Below, in pieces: positions 31,815-42,556 of a stretch of DNA of 64,000 nt (within the stretch, counting starts at the first letter, position 1; each line of letters begins with the position of its first letter). The notes under the pieces are model-generated. The model saw nothing but the letters and a program-made list of their open reading frames with translations. It was not told the DNA's origin and searched no databases. Origin of the DNA: Gonocerus acuteangulatus (Eukaryota; Arthropoda; Insecta; Hemiptera; Coreidae); NCBI GenBank assembly GCA_946811695.1, contig OX328130.1, positions 68,851,813 through 68,915,812 of the forward strand, written 5' to 3'. The translations under genes and the position numbers were made by a program.

Positions 31815-32057
31815 ATCAGGGAATAGTTGGGATTCAGCTGCAAAAACCTCAAGACGATTTTTGTAAAAAATCTATATTCAGGACGTTTCGGCTACTCTTT
31901 GGTAGCCTTTGTCAGCTAAAATGACAAGAAACTAAGAAAAAACTGAAATTAATACACAGAAATTTTCTGTGTATTAATTAATTTCTGTTTTTTTTTCTTT
32001 GTACATACAAAAATCGTATTGATGTTTTCTTAGCCGAATCCCAACTATTCCCTGATC
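31815..32057. mobile_element. Penelope-like solo terminal repeat with inverted ends
   Basis: Ends ATCAGGGAATAGTTGGGATT and AATCCCAACTATTCCCTGAT are perfect inverted repeats over 20 bp. They extend inward (AAACCTCAAGACGATTTTTG / CAAAAATCGTATTGATG) with some changes. It contains a decayed hammerhead-like motif on the minus strand. Confidence 0.65.
31877..31922 (-). ncRNA. Hammerhead-like motif, family P1, decayed copy
   Basis: Same structure as 30766-30809 (stem II GGCTAC/GTAGCC, GAAACGTC), but the core reads CTGACAA: the G corresponding to catalytic G8 is A. Predicted inactive. Confidence 0.5.
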
Positions 32058-32549
32058 AACTCGACGGCTAACTATCTAATCTTTATTATCAAATGTGTAT
32101 TAGAAAAAATGAATGACGAGTTTCTCTTGAGCTATTGATCATGATCTGTTGAAAATTCGCTAATTCACTTCCGACATAAGACGAGGATGGAAACACACTT
32201 ATGTACTGTAATTATGGAAACCGTAGGATTTGTTAATTAGGTATATTAAATTATTGCTTATATTATTTTATGTATAAATATAGTAGTAATATTTACTTAA
32301 ATATTCACTTAAATGCTTCCAATTCCTCCTAATGATTTATAATACCAAAACGCCTACCCTCTTACCCCCCCCCCTCACCCTCTCTCTCTCTCACCCACAC
32401 ACACACATACAAAGCAGTAATGTGTTTTGGGAAAAACAAAAACTTATATATATATGAGATTTACTCACACTTGAAGAGAATATTTTCTTTTCGAAAGCAG
32501 CCACTTGATTTTCTGAAAACAAAATAATAATTAGTTAACTATTCCTTAC

Positions 32550-32591
<42 letters not shown>

Positions 32592-32611
32592 CCCGTATAA
32601 TAGCTTAATTT
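32058..32611. other. Intergenic with simple repeats
   Basis: A C-rich/CT/CA simple-repeat stretch at 32362-32408 and a (TA)n run at 32555-32588. No gene. Confidence 0.6.
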
Positions 32612-32745
32612 TAGCGCGGTTCCTCCCTCTTCCTATAGGGGGTTCAACTCATGAGGCAATCCGGAAGTTCCGACTAGAAACTTTTACGTTTCAATATACA
32701 GAAATCATAAAAATATTCATGATCGTGATAGTTTAAATTGTGTAT
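32612..32745 (+). mobile_element. HINE-like family A, 5'-end fragment
   Basis: TTTTAGCGCGGTTCCTCCCTC, a hairpin, then CAATCCGGAAGTTCCGACTAG as in the complete copies; it stops at the central repeat position. Confidence 0.75.
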
Positions 32746-33425
32746 ATATTTGGATGGAACGGCATTTTCCTCCAGCGGTGGTACTCCTTCTCACTTATTC
32801 CTGGAATATTTCGATGGGTTCATCTCCCTTTTTTTTCAACCTGCCAAATTTATTATATGTACATAGAGAGAGCTCCAGGCCCAACGGAACGGAATTCATC
32901 TCCATCTTCTTCAGCCAGGTATTTGATGTTTCTTCCTCGGTGGTAGCCAAGGGAATGACATTTTTCTCGATCTGGGCGCCTTTTCTCCTCTCTAGCCCTA
33001 GTATCGGCGGACCAATGATGTTGAAGCTCCCTGGTGTAGTTGGGATTCTGTCCGTTGGTAGCGCTGATGGTATTGCGTCTTTTTTTTTCTCCTGCTTCTA
33101 TTTTCCTCGCCGTAAGGTTTTATATGTTTGATGTTTTATATGAAAAGACGCAATTCCATCAGCGCTACCAACGGACAGAATCCCAACTACACCAGGGAAC
33201 TTCAACATCATTGGTCCGGCGATACTGGGGCTAGAGAGGAGAAAAGGCGCCCAGATCGAGAAAAATGTCATTCCCTTGGCTACCACCGAGGAAGAAACAT
33301 CAAATACCTCGCTGAAGAAGATGGAGATGAACCCATCGAAATATTCCAGGAAAAAGTGAGAAGGAGTACCACCGCTGGAGAAAAATTCCGTTCCATCCAA
33401 AAATACTATCCCAGCGACGAAAAAT
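32746..33425. mobile_element. Penelope-like terminal repeats, family P3, inverted pair
   Basis: 33135-33425 (plus) and 32749-33105 (minus) are inverted copies of one unit, with TACCAACGGACAGAATCCCA and GGCGCCCAGATCGAGAAAAA on opposite strands. The left copy is rearranged: its hammerhead region is broken, and its GGAGATGAACCCATCGAAAT part is separated by about 50 bp. A (TA)n run follows at 33437-33508. Frames across this unit (for example 33128-33427) are not supported as genes. Confidence 0.6.
33307..33350 (+). ncRNA. Hammerhead-ribozyme-like motif, family P3
   Basis: Core CTGAAGA (33312-33318), one extra A, stem II GATGG/CCATC (33320-33324 with 33333-33337), GAAA (33338-33341), self-complementary ATAT then T. 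Stem I is CCTCG/CCAGG with one mismatch. The inverted copy at 32890-32925 has CCTGG, which would make stem I perfect. Confidence 0.5.
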
Positions 33426-33432
33426 AACATCA

Positions 33433-33436
<4 letters not shown>

Positions 33437-33508
<72 letters not shown>
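33437..33508. repeat. (TA)n microsatellite
   Basis: About 70 bp of pure TA directly after the P3 unit. Confidence 0.95.
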
Positions 33509-33510
<2 letters not shown>

Positions 33511-33744
33511 AGTTAGCGGATATAAAAAATCACAATATGTGAGCTGTGGTCTCCTACAGTCGACATACAGTATTATTTTTTTACATACATTGGTACAAGG
33601 ACACAATAATAATTCAAAAGCAAATCTAAACCCAATGTAATAATGGATGTTCTTGGATGATTTATTTATTTTTATTTTTTATTTTTTATTTATATCGAAG
33701 CTTTTTCAAATATTTCCTTCATTATTCACTCAAAAATATTCCAT

Positions 33745-35972
33745 CTACACAACATAATTACATTATTATATACAGCGACTCATTGAGTTCACTACAATGC
33801 CTCCAGAACCTGTACACAACCCACTCACTATGTACTGAAATAAAAGATAAAATCCATGACTTACAGACACGACAGAAAGATATAACACTGTCTTGGCTGC
33901 CTGGACATAAAGACCTCGGTCAAAACACAACTGCTGATAAACATTCTCGACTTGTGACAGAAGAACAGACATATGAGGAGCTTAGTATCAAAGTTGGGCA
34001 ACTCCATTTTTTTCAGTTTTGAGATTTTTGTCGATTTTTAAGTGGATTTTTATGCTGCATTCGATTTTATAACTGTCTTTCATTAAAAACGGACAGAAAA
34101 TAGGTAAAATAGCGTTTATTTCAACCGTTCAGAATCAAAATATGGAAAATTCCAACATAGTTAGGTTTCAAAAAATGACATCTCCATCAGTAGCCAATGA
34201 GAAGCTGGCATTTATGCAATCTGCTCCCAACATGCACTGGAAATCCATCATGGCTGAATGTTTATAGTTACGTGTACTTGTAATAAGTGCATTTGGCGAT
34301 AATTCTTATTAATAACTAGCTGTTATCCGGCACACTATGGTTCCGAATGCCGGATTTTGGGACAAAACCTCTAGGTACTTGAATCTTTCTGATTTAGGTA
34401 TGATTTTTGAAGAATTTCTTTTGTGCCGAGTCGAATCAGACCACTACCAATTCTATAGAATAATTATTTTATTAATAAACGGGCTTTATGTAACAACAAC
34501 CGTGAAAAACAGCCGGTATTTAATTTAAAATATTCATACTTTACTCAAGTGGTAGAGCTATGTATCCTTCCAAATATATTTTCAAGACCTCAGGTGAATA
34601 AATTAACAGCTAATGTGGTACTGGTAACTGTTCTCGACATATTCCTCTTTATTTAAATTTTCGCGTATAACAAATAAATATTGACAGTTTCACACTAGAT
34701 ATTAAATAGATCTCATCGTTAATGTTCAGTTATTTGCTATTAAAAACTTTTCAACAACTCTCTGCAGAAAATAATAATGGTTAACTCGTTTTTCATAAAA
34801 TAATCGCATCGCTAATTGATAACTTTATTTTATTAGCTGTGCACAGGTATGGCTGAGTACGGCGATGAATATTATAGCACAGCCACTTCAATACATGTAG
34901 TTATAGGTAAAACTGTGCGAAGAGGATAGCTAAGTACCACTTTTTTTCTAAACTTAATAAAATAAGGATAATTTAGTTTCATTTCAGTTTTGTCAAACTG
35001 TATTTAAATAACATTTTTCATGTAATTTTTAACTATAGAATTTTGATTTAATATATTAGACATAATTACATTATATTAAAACACCCTCGAGCATACCAAA
35101 TTCATATTTGTTTGGTTTCAAAACAGGATAAGTTCAATTTTCAAATGGCTCCCTTTGGTTTCAAAAACAGACAACTCCATGACTTTGATTCAAACATGGA
35201 CAACTCCACTATTTAAAGTGTAATTACGGCCTTAATACTTATATAATTTTGTAGTGCCTTTGAAATAATGTTTCTGAGGCCTATAAGAATAACATATAAA
35301 AAATCACCATGATACTGACATCAATATAGTAGATATGGTTTTTTGCCTCTCCTGTAAAAAAAGCAAAAGTGGAGTTGTCCAACTTTGATACTAAGCTCCT
35401 CATATCAACAATTTGACTTATTTCACAATGACATTACTAGACATACCAGCAAAATTATACTGGTGACAAATGGTGACTTGACTGGCATACTGAGACTGAC
35501 AATAAACTTCGGACTATTAAACGCACTATTTCGGACTGGTCATCATCATACAGGAATTCACGCCGAGAAGAGGTAGTCCTTGCGAGGCTAAGAATCGGCC
35601 ACACACGCATAACCCATGAGTACCTGATTACAAAGACTGACAAACCAAAATGTAAACATTGTAACACAGACCTTACTGTGTTAAAACATATATTAACAGA
35701 CTGTCGGTTACGGACTAACTTGGACATTTCACATGACCTGACAGATATACTTTCTGAAGGCAGCCAATATATTGATACAATACTGACCTATTTGAAAAAC
35801 AATAACATATTCGACAAAATATAGACTTCACATACAACCTGGGGCAAATGGTCACATAATCATGAGAATTACAATTCACTTCTTCTTACAAAAAAATCAC
35901 AGTGATACAGAATGATTTATACTTTACATTTCATTACAATCTTCTTTTAATGACAAAATTTTTATTTTATTT

Positions 35973-36018
<46 letters not shown>

Positions 36019-36205
36019 TTTCTTGTATTTCTCATTTATTTTCAACCTATTTGTTTTTATATCAATCTGACTTAACATACCTAATCACACGGATGATTTT
36101 TTGGCGTGGCATCGATTGGTGCAGCACCTACATCGGCTCACACTGAGGATTATATGCTTTTCGCCATAGAGGCTGAGCATTAACAAAATAAATAAAATAG
36201 TATTT
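33745..36205 (+). pseudogene. LINE RNase H to 3' end, split by a MITE
   Basis: 33745-33971 encodes an RNase H part (IIIYSDSLSSLQCL ... LSWLPGHKDLGQNTTADKHSR). After a MITE (33974-35402) the same frame continues (QQFDLFHNDITRHTSK). After a frameshift, it gives LARLRIGHTRITHEYL, a Cys/His segment (KCKHCNTDLTVLKHILTDC) and LSEGSQYIDTILTYL, stopping at about 35823. The 3' UTR has a (TA)n run (35985-36013) and ends in AAATAAATAAAAT near 36205. 5'-truncated. Confidence 0.85.
33974..35402. mobile_element. TA-inserting MITE family C, copy 1
   Basis: Terminal inverted repeats TGAGGAGCTTAGTATCAAAG... / ...CTTTGATACTAAGCTCCTCA (about 30 bp) with TA target duplication (33972-33973, 35403-35404). Removing the element plus one TA reopens the LINE frame. 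1429 bp, without any coding frame of note. Subterminal sequence on both sides repeats the theme GGTTTCAAAA...GACAACTCCA. Tc1/mariner-like by TA target only. Confidence 0.85.
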
Positions 36206-36412
36206 ACATTATTTTAGTTTTACGCCATTTTGTTGATCTAACTTTTCGTTTATTATTTGTTATTCTGAGTGTGGGAATACAAGTACAAATTAAATGTTCG
36301 TTTCATTCATGGTGTTCATTTGTGTTATCTTACTACATGTTTCGATTCATTGATCTACGACCAAAAAAAAAACAACATATTTTTCTTCATTAAGCTCACT
36401 CCGGTATTAGTT

Positions 36413-36597
<185 letters not shown>

Positions 36598-37065
36598 CCC
36601 AAGGAGGGAGAGCAGGACTAGACAGAGGAGCCTGATAAGAAACAGCTGATAGGAAGGCGCGCATTTTGCGCGGGAGAAAGTCATGACGGGTAAAGGCGGG
36701 AACAACGTGACTCCCCTCCCTTCTACTCTCGATGTTGCCAGCTCTACCACCCTGCCCGTCCGGATTGTCCGATAGTGCCGGCAACACTGTCTCGTTTCCT
36801 TTCACGTGCTTCAGTTGCTATCACGTCGTGACCAAGGCTGCAGCTTCACTCTTCCATATTTTTTATTTAACTTGTTTGATGTTTTAAATAGTATTTCTTT
36901 GTGTGTTTAGTAGTTTAGTGACTTAGGTAGTGATCCTAGGATACTTGTTTGGTGTTCATTGTTGTTTTTGTAGCATGTAAGCTGCGGGTTGGCAGTTTGT
37001 ACCTTCGGTTCACCTGAAGCTGATCAGACCGAACATTTTTAAGTGCCCCCTTTCACTTGCGAACT
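36598..37065 (+). promoter_or_regulatory. Putative promoter and 5' leader of the MADF gene
   Basis: A GC- and CpG-richer island in AT-rich surroundings, with GGCGCGCATTTTGCGCGGG, a CACGTG E-box at about 36803, and TTCAGTT near 36810, which resembles an arthropod initiator. No TATA box at the expected distance. The ATG at 37066 has A at -3 and G at +4. The start site is inferred. Confidence 0.5.
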
Positions 37066-37431
37066 ATGGACATCAGACAGATATCCAGACAGTTCATCCG
37101 TGAATTCCTGGAGGTCTACCAGTCCCAAGAATGTCTTTGGAACGTCAAGTCCGAAGTTTACAACAACCGTCCAATGAAAGAGCTTGCCTATGCGGTCCTG
37201 ATCGAAAAAATGAAGGAAGTCGATGAGACTGCCAACAGGGAAGTGGTCGTCAGAAAGATAGATTCGTTGAGAGGATCCTTCAGAAAGGAACTGAAGAAGA
37301 AGGAAAACTGGAAGAAATCTGGTGTTGATTATAAGCCGACACTGTGGTATTATGAACACATGACTTTCTTACTTGGGAGCGTTTGCAAGAACACAAAGCC
37401 AAAACGCATCGAAGAATACAGGGAAGATGCG
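37066..37431 (+). CDS. MADF-domain protein, exon 1 of 3 (gene 37066-50091)
   Basis: Exon 1 encodes residues 1-122 of a predicted 367-residue nuclear DNA-binding protein of the MADF-BESS type (relatives include Adf-1 and Stonewall). The MADF domain fills residues about 9-105: FIREFLEVYQSQECLWNVKS, then NNRPMKELAYAVLIEKM, then IDSLRGSFRKELKK and PTLWYYEHMTFL. The aromatic/basic pattern fits a Myb/SANT-like fold. Donor GTAAGT follows codon 122 (phase 0). Exons 2 and 3 continue in phase 0 with good splice sites and no stops, so the gene looks intact. It probably acts as a sequence-specific transcription regulator; target unknown. The next exon is 11 kb away across a transposon-filled intron. Confidence 0.87.
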
Positions 37432-37595
37432 GTAAGTTAACAATCTCAAATATCACTGCTTCACTTATTAATTTATTTAATATGTCTCAATTGTGAGATT
37501 TTGGGTATTTTTTCGAAGACCACATCCAGTTACTTTGAAGTATCTGTCTTGATTTTGAACAGTGATTTTGATACTTACGGATTACCTTCAAGGTA

Positions 37596-38312
37596 CTTTG
37601 CAGGTTATCTATACCTTCATTTCAGGTTATCTAAGGTTAGAAACCTTATTATATAAATATAGTAATCAAAAGTTAATATAGTAATGAAGAGTATTTAAAA
37701 ACTCTGCAATCACTACTAAAAGTAAATTTTATTGGCTAATATATTTATATAATATGGTGGGTCTGTTTGCGTGAAGTATTTGTAGTGATTATAACAGTGA
37801 TTCAGCTCATGCGCATAACTCATTCACATTTGGTTGTTGCTAGTAGTTAAGTAACACTCAAGTCAATCACACTCGCTAAAATTAATAGAATTCTATTAAT
37901 TTTAGCGATATGGATTCACTATAGTTTTGATATATTCTTGAGCGAGCGTAGCGAGTGGAAACGCATAGCACGTATGCCCACAATGCGAAATATGAAAGTA
38001 TAAAATATAAATATGTTATAGAACCACCGGACAAAGAAATCGGCGAGGAGGCCCCTAAAGTTCACAATTACCATTGATTTTTATAATATTAACCATTTTC
38101 TTAATAAATATTGCTTGCTGAAATATATTCTGCTCCTTTTCATTTATGTTTTACAAGCCTAAAAGTATTACTTACAAATACAAGTTATCAAAGGGTTTTT
38201 AAAATTTCTTTTAGCAGTGATTGCAGTGATTTTTAATACGTTTCGTTACTATAATAACTTTTGATTACTATATTTATATAATGTGGTTTCTAACCTTAGA
38301 TAACCTGCAAAG
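37596..38312. mobile_element. Foldback element, family G copy with TIR type 2
   Basis: Ends CTTTGCAGGTTATCTA / TAGATAACCTGCAAAG. About 105-bp arms (37624-37735 and 38195-38308) are imperfectly inverted. The centre has CTCGCTAAAATTAATAGAAT and TTGAGCGAGCG, shared with 47522-48255 and 55633-56100. Confidence 0.75.
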
Positions 38313-38805
38313 AACCTGTAAGTTCCCCGCGCAGGCCCAGTTCGGTGACAGGAGTAGTCGCGCCGTAAGGGTTTCCCTCACCCTCCCGTTTTCCTCGAAC
38401 AAAACGTTTTGTCAAGTATTAGCATGGCAACGTTTTTCTCAAAAAAATAAAAATCGTTTTGTAAACTGTGTGAATGTACAAATGATAAATACAAAAAATA
38501 TTAGAATTAAATAAAATTAAATATTCGCATGAAAAGAATTTATGGCAAGTTTCAGGGAAATGCTCACGGCGCGACCTACGGCGGGTTAGAGTAAATAATC
38601 TCATTTGTTTGTTGTTTGTTTATCGTAGAATCGTAGAGACAAATTTAGTCACCATGGACTAAATAAAAACAGATGACTGCCAGCGGTTTGTGGAAGTAAA
38701 TATAAAATCAACTTTTGATTAATTTAATTCAACCTATAAATAAATCAGCAGGTCGAATAACTTAAATCAATATTTAATGTCGAAATTAAATCCGAAAAGA
38801 TATAA

Positions 38806-39948
38806 TCTACTATATATTTATCAAATACCACTCACTCACTCACTCATCTATCAACGCCCAGCCCAAACCGCTCGACAGAAAATTTTGAAATTTTGCATGG
38901 ACACTCCCTATATAACGTAGGCGCTCGCTAAGAAAGGATTTTTTGATATTCGTATTTTTAAGCATTTTTAGGGGGGTTTAAAGTTTCAGTTGGTTAGAGA
39001 AGGCAAGCCTAGGCAGCCTGCGTTGCTAGGACGATAAAGAACAGCTGTTACCTTACATTATCTATCTCATAGTTTTATTTCTAATTTGAGAGTCTATTTT
39101 GACCTTGAATTACTAGAAATTAACTGTCCCTCATAGAGTTTTAATTGCGTTTCTTTTCTGCCTGTCCCCGTCAGTTAGGCTTCCCATATTTTTGGAGAGT
39201 TAAACCGAGACACATTAATATGGGATGGGCATACCAGGCGAGGGATAAAAACAGTACAAATTATAAGCAAAATGGTGAGTTTTAAGCCTAGCAAGTAACG
39301 GGAAGGGGTAATCCTGAACTGTTAGTCTACCCAAACCTTAAAAATAAGAACGGAACTTTTTTCGCTACTTGATTTTCTTAAAAAATCTCTCAGCCAAATA
39401 GTAGTTTCTAGCAGCTGGCAGCGCTGTGCTGGTAGTTCCAGCGTTTTACAGTTAGATTACTTCTCATTTCTTTGACACTGTGAGCAGTAGTAAAAATGTT
39501 GATTGTAGAAAAGTAACCGATTTATAATAGATTCTTATAAACATTAATTCATTACTTTTTACATCTTAAAGCCTTTTCCGGGACATTGAAAAACCGGGAG
39601 GGACACCGAAACAATTGCAAAATACCGGGAGTGTCTCAGTCCAACCGTGACGTATGGCAAGCCTACCCTTAGAGTTTTCCAGGTGAGGTAATAATATCCG
39701 GAACCCTTTGCACAGCCTCCTCACCTACAACCTTGGTAATGCTCGCAAATATAATGGGTGTTTCCAAATAACTTTTTGGAAAAATAAACTTTTATATTTT
39801 AACGCCCATTGAATAACATATAGTATGACGGGAACCGTTCTATAATAAACTGCACAAAATTCTATAGTAACGTAATTTTAATGAAACATTATTTAACGCA
39901 ATAAAATAACTACTTATCTGCCGTGACAAAGCACGGGTATTCAGCTAG
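38806..39948 (+). mobile_element. Helitron, non-autonomous
   Basis: Inserted between A38805 and T39949. 5' end TCTACTATATATTTATCAAA. The 3' end has the hairpin CCGTG-ACAAAG-CACGG, 8 nt, then CAGCTAG. This is the canonical Helitron structure (5' TC, 3' hairpin, CTAG, A/T target, no duplication). Length 1143 bp; no Rep/helicase coding region. Confidence 0.9.
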
Positions 39949-40241
39949 TAGATGTGTGACATCGAAATCTGTTCTATTCCATTGGTCGATGGTGGAATAT
40001 CAAAATGCCGTTTTTTTTAATTGTAATTTTTCAAAAAACAACTAAAATGTGAGTAATTTGTATATTTTTCCGATATAGCGGTTAAAAAGTGATTTAAAAT
40101 GATGCCTTATTTATGAAAATTGATGAAGGAAGTTATAGAGTACCGATAAGAAAAAGCCCTAATTGTAATATTTATAAATATATCATTCTTCACAATTTCT
40201 CTCCATCTTACAGGTAGCTTTTAAATTTCATTGTTTTGGGA

Positions 40242-40632
40242 CAGTGTAGGGCAAAAATTATTCAGAATGATGAATAATGATTAATGAATAAATGTATTAT
40301 TTCATTCATGAATGAAGAATGATTACTTTTATTCATTATTCGTTATTCTGTGAATGAAGTTTATGTTTTATTCACAAATTATTCGAATGATCATTCAGAA
40401 TAAACATGTTTTAGTGAATAACGATAGATTTATTGTAATGTTGGCAGCCAGAAATACGTATATATAATGTAATGTATAATAATATATATATATGTGTGTT
40501 TGAGTAGGATTATTCAGTAGGCCAACTAGAAATAAATAACAACTATATCATTCTTCACAATTTCTCTCCATCTTACAGGTAGCTTTTAAATTTCATTCGA
40601 ATAATAATTTATTCGAATAATGCCCAACACTG
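40242..40632. mobile_element. hAT MITE carrying a copy of its own flank
   Basis: Ends CAGTGTAGGGCAAAAATTAT / ATTCGAATAATGCCCAACACTG in parts, with a perfect 8-bp target duplication TTTTGGGA (40234-40241, 40633-40640). Near the right end 40544-40597 is a perfect 54-bp copy of the left flanking host sequence 40179-40232. Confidence 0.9.
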
Positions 40633-40814
40633 TTTTGGGACTACAATGGATATGATGCAAACAAATTTTAAAGTTTATTTAGTACATCCTGTTTTAGTAA
40701 AAAATTCTATAAGGCACGATATGTGTGAAAATCTCTTGTAGCAATGTCCGAGAACGTTCAAATAACAGCGAAATATTTATTAACTAAATGCCGAATATAT
40801 TTTAGTTATCAGTA

Positions 40815-41640
40815 GCCATGTTCATGTAAAATAAGATTCGAAATATTTACATATATATTTAAATATTTATAATGAAATGTGTATTAATAAATTGAAAATA
40901 TGCAGTAAAAAAATAACAAAAACACTAAAAAATATTGAAACGAAAAGCATAAATAATTAGTACGAACTCTGTTATTATAAATGAAAAGAACAAAGTTGAA
41001 ACTATATAAAAAAAAATGACTAAAACTCCATAACATATTGATTAATAAAACATAGATCAAAATTAGGAACATATTTTAAAAGGGGAAAAAAGAACTTGAA
41101 AATTTCTACAGATGAACATTATTTTGGAAAATTGCTTGCAACAACATGCATGCTTAAATTGTGAGTGACGCTCGTCTGATCTCATAATGGTAGAATACAG
41201 TGGTCGGGTCACCGGTGAGTCCCATTTTTTTCTAGTGATTTTTTTCTGGAGCTATGAAATAAAATAGGTTGAACATTCATTATTTTATATTTCGAGTTTG
41301 GAAAATGATATCGACATGGTTCTTATACTAATTCAATTGTTTTAGAGAGTAGATTAAAGGAATAATACAATAATTTGTTATATATTTTTTTAAACTACAT
41401 CTGCTCTTAGACCAGCAGCCGGGGAATCGGGGCTGCCAGCCACCTTTGTTCTTTCAATTAGAAAAAACACAGTGATCTAGATTGAATGGGTAAAGCATTC
41501 TTTCTCGGCATCCCCTTCATTTTTTCTAGTACAAAATAAAAATAATATTAAAATATCTAGCAAAAATATGTATTTATGGTAGACTATGTAAAAACATGGA
41601 CTTTTGACAAAATATATAAAAATATGTAAAATTAAAACCT
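40815..41640. mobile_element. hAT-like family E, copy 2 (incomplete)
   Basis: Collinear with 9707-10540 and inverse to 51438-52429 (CATGTTCATGTAAAATAAGA start; GATGAACATTATTTTGGAAA). The conserved 60-codon segment is deleted here and the right terminus is not seen. Confidence 0.7.
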
Positions 41641-41689
41641 GTTTAAATGCTTCAAAATAACATAAAACGTGCAGAATTACATCAATATA

Positions 41690-42365
41690 GGAAATAATTT
41701 CGGGGGGGGGGGATGCTGGGAGAATTTGGAGGGTCTGGAATATTAACTATCTAGAACTTGGAATAGTTAGCCAACTAAAAGTCTATTAATCCCCCCCCCC
41801 CTCCCAGTAAATTATGTTTTCTGAACGGAGTAATCTCATTTCATTCATTTTTGAGGTTTTTATGACAATTTTTTACCAAATAAATCGAAATGGGGGGGGG
41901 GGGGGTGCTGCAGCCCCCTTCTTACGCCGATGCTGTGGGTGAATGAATGAGTTACTTTGAATGGATGTGTGTATGCGTGTGCTTGTTGGTATTCCTGTGT
42001 GTGTGTGTTTGCATCTATAACTGAAAATTATTGACAGGAAAATATCAAATTTTGCATGTCGACTCCGTTTGGAATGTAAACACTCGCCATGAATGTTTTT
42101 TTTTTTTTTTTTTTATTCAAATTATTTGAATTCAAAGTATTTTTAGAGCGGGTTTGAATTTTCAGTTGGTTTTAAAGAGAGCATGCGTTGCTAGGACGAT
42201 TACGGGTCAGCTGTTACCGTATTGTATCTGTTTTGACTTGAAAGTCAAACATTTTGTACAGTCCAAGACATCTCATGTACATGAATGGTTCTTATGCACT
42301 TATTTCCCAGTAAAATCCACTGTGGGAGGGGTTTGTTTACATTTTTATCATCGGCGGACATGACC
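41690..42365. mobile_element. Degraded hAT MITE and Helitron fragment
   Basis: 41690-41935 has the G-run-bounded structure of the 12839-13056 MITE (GGAAATAATTTCGG...). 41945-42360 resembles the interior of the Helitron at 38806 (AGTATTTTTAGAG, TTCAGTTGGTT, GCATGCGTTGCTAGGACGAT, CAGCTGTTACCG). Both lack complete ends. Confidence 0.55.
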
Positions 42366-42503
42366 AATTAGCGCGGTTCCTCCCTCCCCCATAGGGAGGA
42401 ACCCCGCTTATAAGGTTGATACAATGAAACAATCCGGAAGTGCCGACTAGAAAATTTCGCGTTTCAGAACCTCTAGAGACCGAAAATGATAGTGGTTAAA
42501 ATT

Positions 42504-42556
<53 letters not shown>

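Noticed and set aside
33128..33427. 99-codon plus frame and 137-codon minus frame near the P3 repeat
   Set aside because: They cover inverted Penelope-type terminal repeats and a TA run; no conserved protein motif.
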